Positions 29,867 to 32,228 of a stretch of DNA of 32,228 nucleotides are shown piece after piece; within the stretch, counting starts at the first letter, position 1, and the number at the start of each line of letters is the position of its first letter. This DNA comes from Pseudomonadota bacterium (GTDB taxonomy: Bacteria; Pseudomonadota; Gammaproteobacteria; Legionellales; Legionellaceae), in contig JAJZSG010000007.1 in assembly GCA_021849905.1 (NCBI GenBank), forward strand, positions 1 through 32,228, written 5' to 3'. The position numbers and the translations under genes are program-made. A model generated the notes under the pieces. That model ran no database searches. It saw nothing but the letters and a program-made list of their open reading frames with translations, and had not been told where the DNA came from.

Positions 29867-31645
29867 ATGAAAAAATTACTTTTTACCATAATCGTATTAA
29901 TTTTCAGTTCTATAGCCTTTAGTCAAGCCTTGATTGACAGTGATGTTTTGTATGATGTCACAAAAAAAACACACCTGAGAGCCGTTAGTCAAACGAGTAG
30001 AAGTTCGTTGATTGTTTTTCTAAAATCGCAATTAGAGATGTCGTCATTTTTAAATGAGCTGCATAACATGCCCGATGTGATCGCTAAACCGATGCATTTT
30101 ATGCCGGCTGTTGCAGTTGTTATTCCCAACGATAGAACTATTTTAAACCAGATTGCAGCACATGATGCGGTGGCACAAATTTCATTGAATAAGCCGGCTT
30201 CTGAAGAGCTTGAAGTGAGTGCTCAGGCGATATTGTTAGCGCCTTCAGCATTTTCATCTGACAATAATTGGTGGCAAGCGGGTTATACAGGGCATTTAGG
30301 TGTGGTTGGGCTCATTGATTCAGGTATTGCGGTTGAACACCCGGGATTAGCTAATAAAGCGTTGATTTTAGACAAAGAACCTCAATCTGATTATTTAAAA
30401 TATAAAAATGGTGTGCGAACAGCGCATGGTACAGGGGTTGCTTGTATTTATGCGGGATCTGGCAGTGGGTCTTTTCCCAATGATAAGGGGATTGCTTTTG
30501 GTGCATCGACCATTGTGTCTGGATTTGCAGATGATGAAAATTTTCAAACGACGACAAGAACCCTAGATTGGATGTTAACTCGTGCGCCGGTTAAACCCAC
30601 GGTTATTAACTATAGTTTTGGAAATGGGTCGATTGGTTGTCCATCTTGCACGGATTGGAGTGGACTTGCGAAAGTGGTTGATTATGTAGTTAATCATGAA
30701 AAAATACTGTGGGTTAAATCAGCGGGTAATCAAGGGTTACCCAAAGCACCGAATCAATCCACCATGAGTGCGCCTGCGGATAACTATAATGCATTAACTG
30801 TTGCCAATATGAACTTGACCGTGAAAGAAAATGGTATTGCCAGACAAACGCCTGACAGACGCTTGCACGCGATTCGTTACAACAGTAGCCGAGGCCCAAC
30901 GCTTAATGGTCGACGAAAACCGGATATTACAGCTCCTGGGAACGATACACGTACCTGTGCACCCGATAATACCGTATATAATTTAACCTATACCTCGGCT
31001 ATGGATTATCGCGATGGGTATCGTTTGATGGGCGGTACCAGTTCGGCGGCTCCCCATGTGGGTGGTTCGGTTTTACTTTTGCAAGATGCGGGAATTAAAA
31101 ATCCCATGGCGATAAAAGCCTTATTGATTAATAGTGCTGATGCCTGGACCGATAGTGGTGTTCCGGGACCTGATGACCCGAGTCACGTATATCAAGGCGG
31201 ACATTTTGCCGTGATGGGATCGGAGTGGAACCCAACCTATGGTTGGGGCTATTTGAATATGCAACGGGCATTCGAGCAGCGACTTAATTTAATTGAAGAT
31301 AAATTAACCCTTAATCAGACAGTAAAAGAGTATGAGGTTGATTTACCAGTAGGTGGCAAAGTGACACTTGTTCACGAGCGTCGAGTGGGTTATAACCCCG
31401 ACAATACAGAGTGGCGCCTAAGTCACTTGTCGTTGGTGTTGATTGATGCGAAGACCAAGCAATTAATCGCTGAAGATGACAGTATAATCGATACGGTTCA
31501 TCAAGTGGCAAATTGCTTGAAACAGGCCGGTGCCAAGGATTGTTCCAATAAAACCAGAACTATTCATGCCATCGCGCGTGTCACGTTAATGAGCTCTAGT
31601 ATTGATGGAAGTGATGATGAGCCTTTCGCGATCTCGTTTGGCTGA
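29867..31645 (+). CDS. Secreted subtilisin-like (S8) serine protease
   Basis: Signal peptide MKKLLFTIIVLIFSSIAFSQA; triad GLIDSG (D151), TAHGTGVA (H187), GGTSSAAPHV (S392); SAGNQG oxyanion Asn (N288). Confidence 0.92.
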   Translation: MKKLLFTIIVLIFSSIAFSQALIDSDVLYDVTKKTHLRAVSQTSRSSLIVFLKSQLEMSSFLNELHNMPDVIAKPMHFMPAVAVVIPNDRTILNQIAAHDAVAQISLNKPASEELEVSAQAILLAPSAFSSDNNWWQAGYTGHLGVVGLIDSGIAVEHPGLANKALILDKEPQSDYLKYKNGVRTAHGTGVACIYAGSGSGSFPNDKGIAFGASTIVSGFADDENFQTTTRTLDWMLTRAPVKPTVINYSFGNGSIGCPSCTDWSGLAKVVDYVVNHEKILWVKSAGNQGLPKAPNQSTMSAPADNYNALTVANMNLTVKENGIARQTPDRRLHAIRYNSSRGPTLNGRRKPDITAPGNDTRTCAPDNTVYNLTYTSAMDYRDGYRLMGGTSSAAPHVGGSVLLLQDAGIKNPMAIKALLINSADAWTDSGVPGPDDPSHVYQGGHFAVMGSEWNPTYGWGYLNMQRAFEQRLNLIEDKLTLNQTVKEYEVDLPVGGKVTLVHERRVGYNPDNTEWRLSHLSLVLIDAKTKQLIAEDDSIIDTVHQVANCLKQAGAKDCSNKTRTIHAIARVTLMSSSIDGSDDEPFAISFG

Positions 31646-31672
31646 TTAAGCTGAAGCCTCACAGCTTGAACG

Positions 31673-32218
31673 TCATTTTTCGATGTTGTCTAATAAACTG
31701 CTTATGCCTAGACGAAACCAGTCTGAATTAACGTTTTTTTTGAGTCTATTTTCGGCCAAACGAATGTAATTTAGTGCCTGTTCCACCGTTTTAATACCGC
31801 CCGATATTTTAATTCCACAGGGCGCTTTTTGATCAATAATGGCTGAAAGCATTGCGGATACGGCAGAAATCGTTGCACCTTGTGAGATTTTTCCTGTTGA
31901 TGTCTTAAGAAAATCACAACCTTGATTTATGACGTCACAACTTAATTGGTAAATGACATCGGATGAAGGCAATGCACCGGTTTCAAGAATTACTTTGAAT
32001 AGTAGCCCTTTCTCTTGACAACGTTGCCGCACGTCGGAACAACATGATAATGCATAATTAATATCGCCTTTCAAATACGCTGGATAGGGAAAAACATAAT
32101 CTATTTCATGGATGATGTGATGATCGGTAATCTGTTCTATTGAGCGAAGCACATCTTGATGAGCGTCTTGTCCTGTTGGAAAATTGACAACAGTCGCACG
32201 AGCGATATTAATTATGCA
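31673..32218 (-). pseudogene. deoC: Deoxyribose-phosphate aldolase, 5' end missing or disrupted
   Basis: ATVVNFPTGQD; EIDYVFPY; DFLKTSTGK (Schiff-base Lys); CGIKISGGIKT. In-frame TAA at 32219-32221 directly upstream of the conserved block, with no ATG/GTG/TTG before it. Confidence 0.6.
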
Positions 32219-32228
32219 TTATCATGTT

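Overview
This window looks like the chromosome of a low-GC gammaproteobacterium of the Legionella/Coxiella type. That placement is inferred from gene order and protein families; no 16S rRNA gene is present. Housekeeping blocks identified: trmL and mlaA, uvrD, a DsbA-family gene, glyQ-glyS-gmhB-rsmJ, dsbD with a PA3496-like small ORF, groES-groEL behind a sigma32-type promoter, a Kdo-hydroxylase-like gene, dps, coaX, and the start of the dcw cluster (mraZ-rsmH-ftsL-ftsI-murE). Accessory genes are interspersed: (i) a 344-aa orphan protein with an HELDH zinc-protease motif, next to an atypical cysteinyl-tRNA synthetase with a Ser/Thr-rich C-terminal extension; (ii) an 818-aa protein resembling the SidE-type phosphodiesterase of Legionella effectors; (iii) a very regular 24-residue GALA-type LRR protein; (iv) a secreted subtilase. 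The dcw cluster does not continue into murF after murE; a PhaB-like SDR, the LRR gene, the subtilase and a 5'-disrupted deoC follow instead. Three intergenic regions carry long palindromes of different sequence that look like dispersed repeats. A nonsense-interrupted gene remnant lies between groEL and the Kdo-hydroxylase gene. I found no CRISPR array, rRNA, tRNA or intact transposase. The most effector-like loci are the strongest candidates for new biology, but none can be called a new system from sequence alone.
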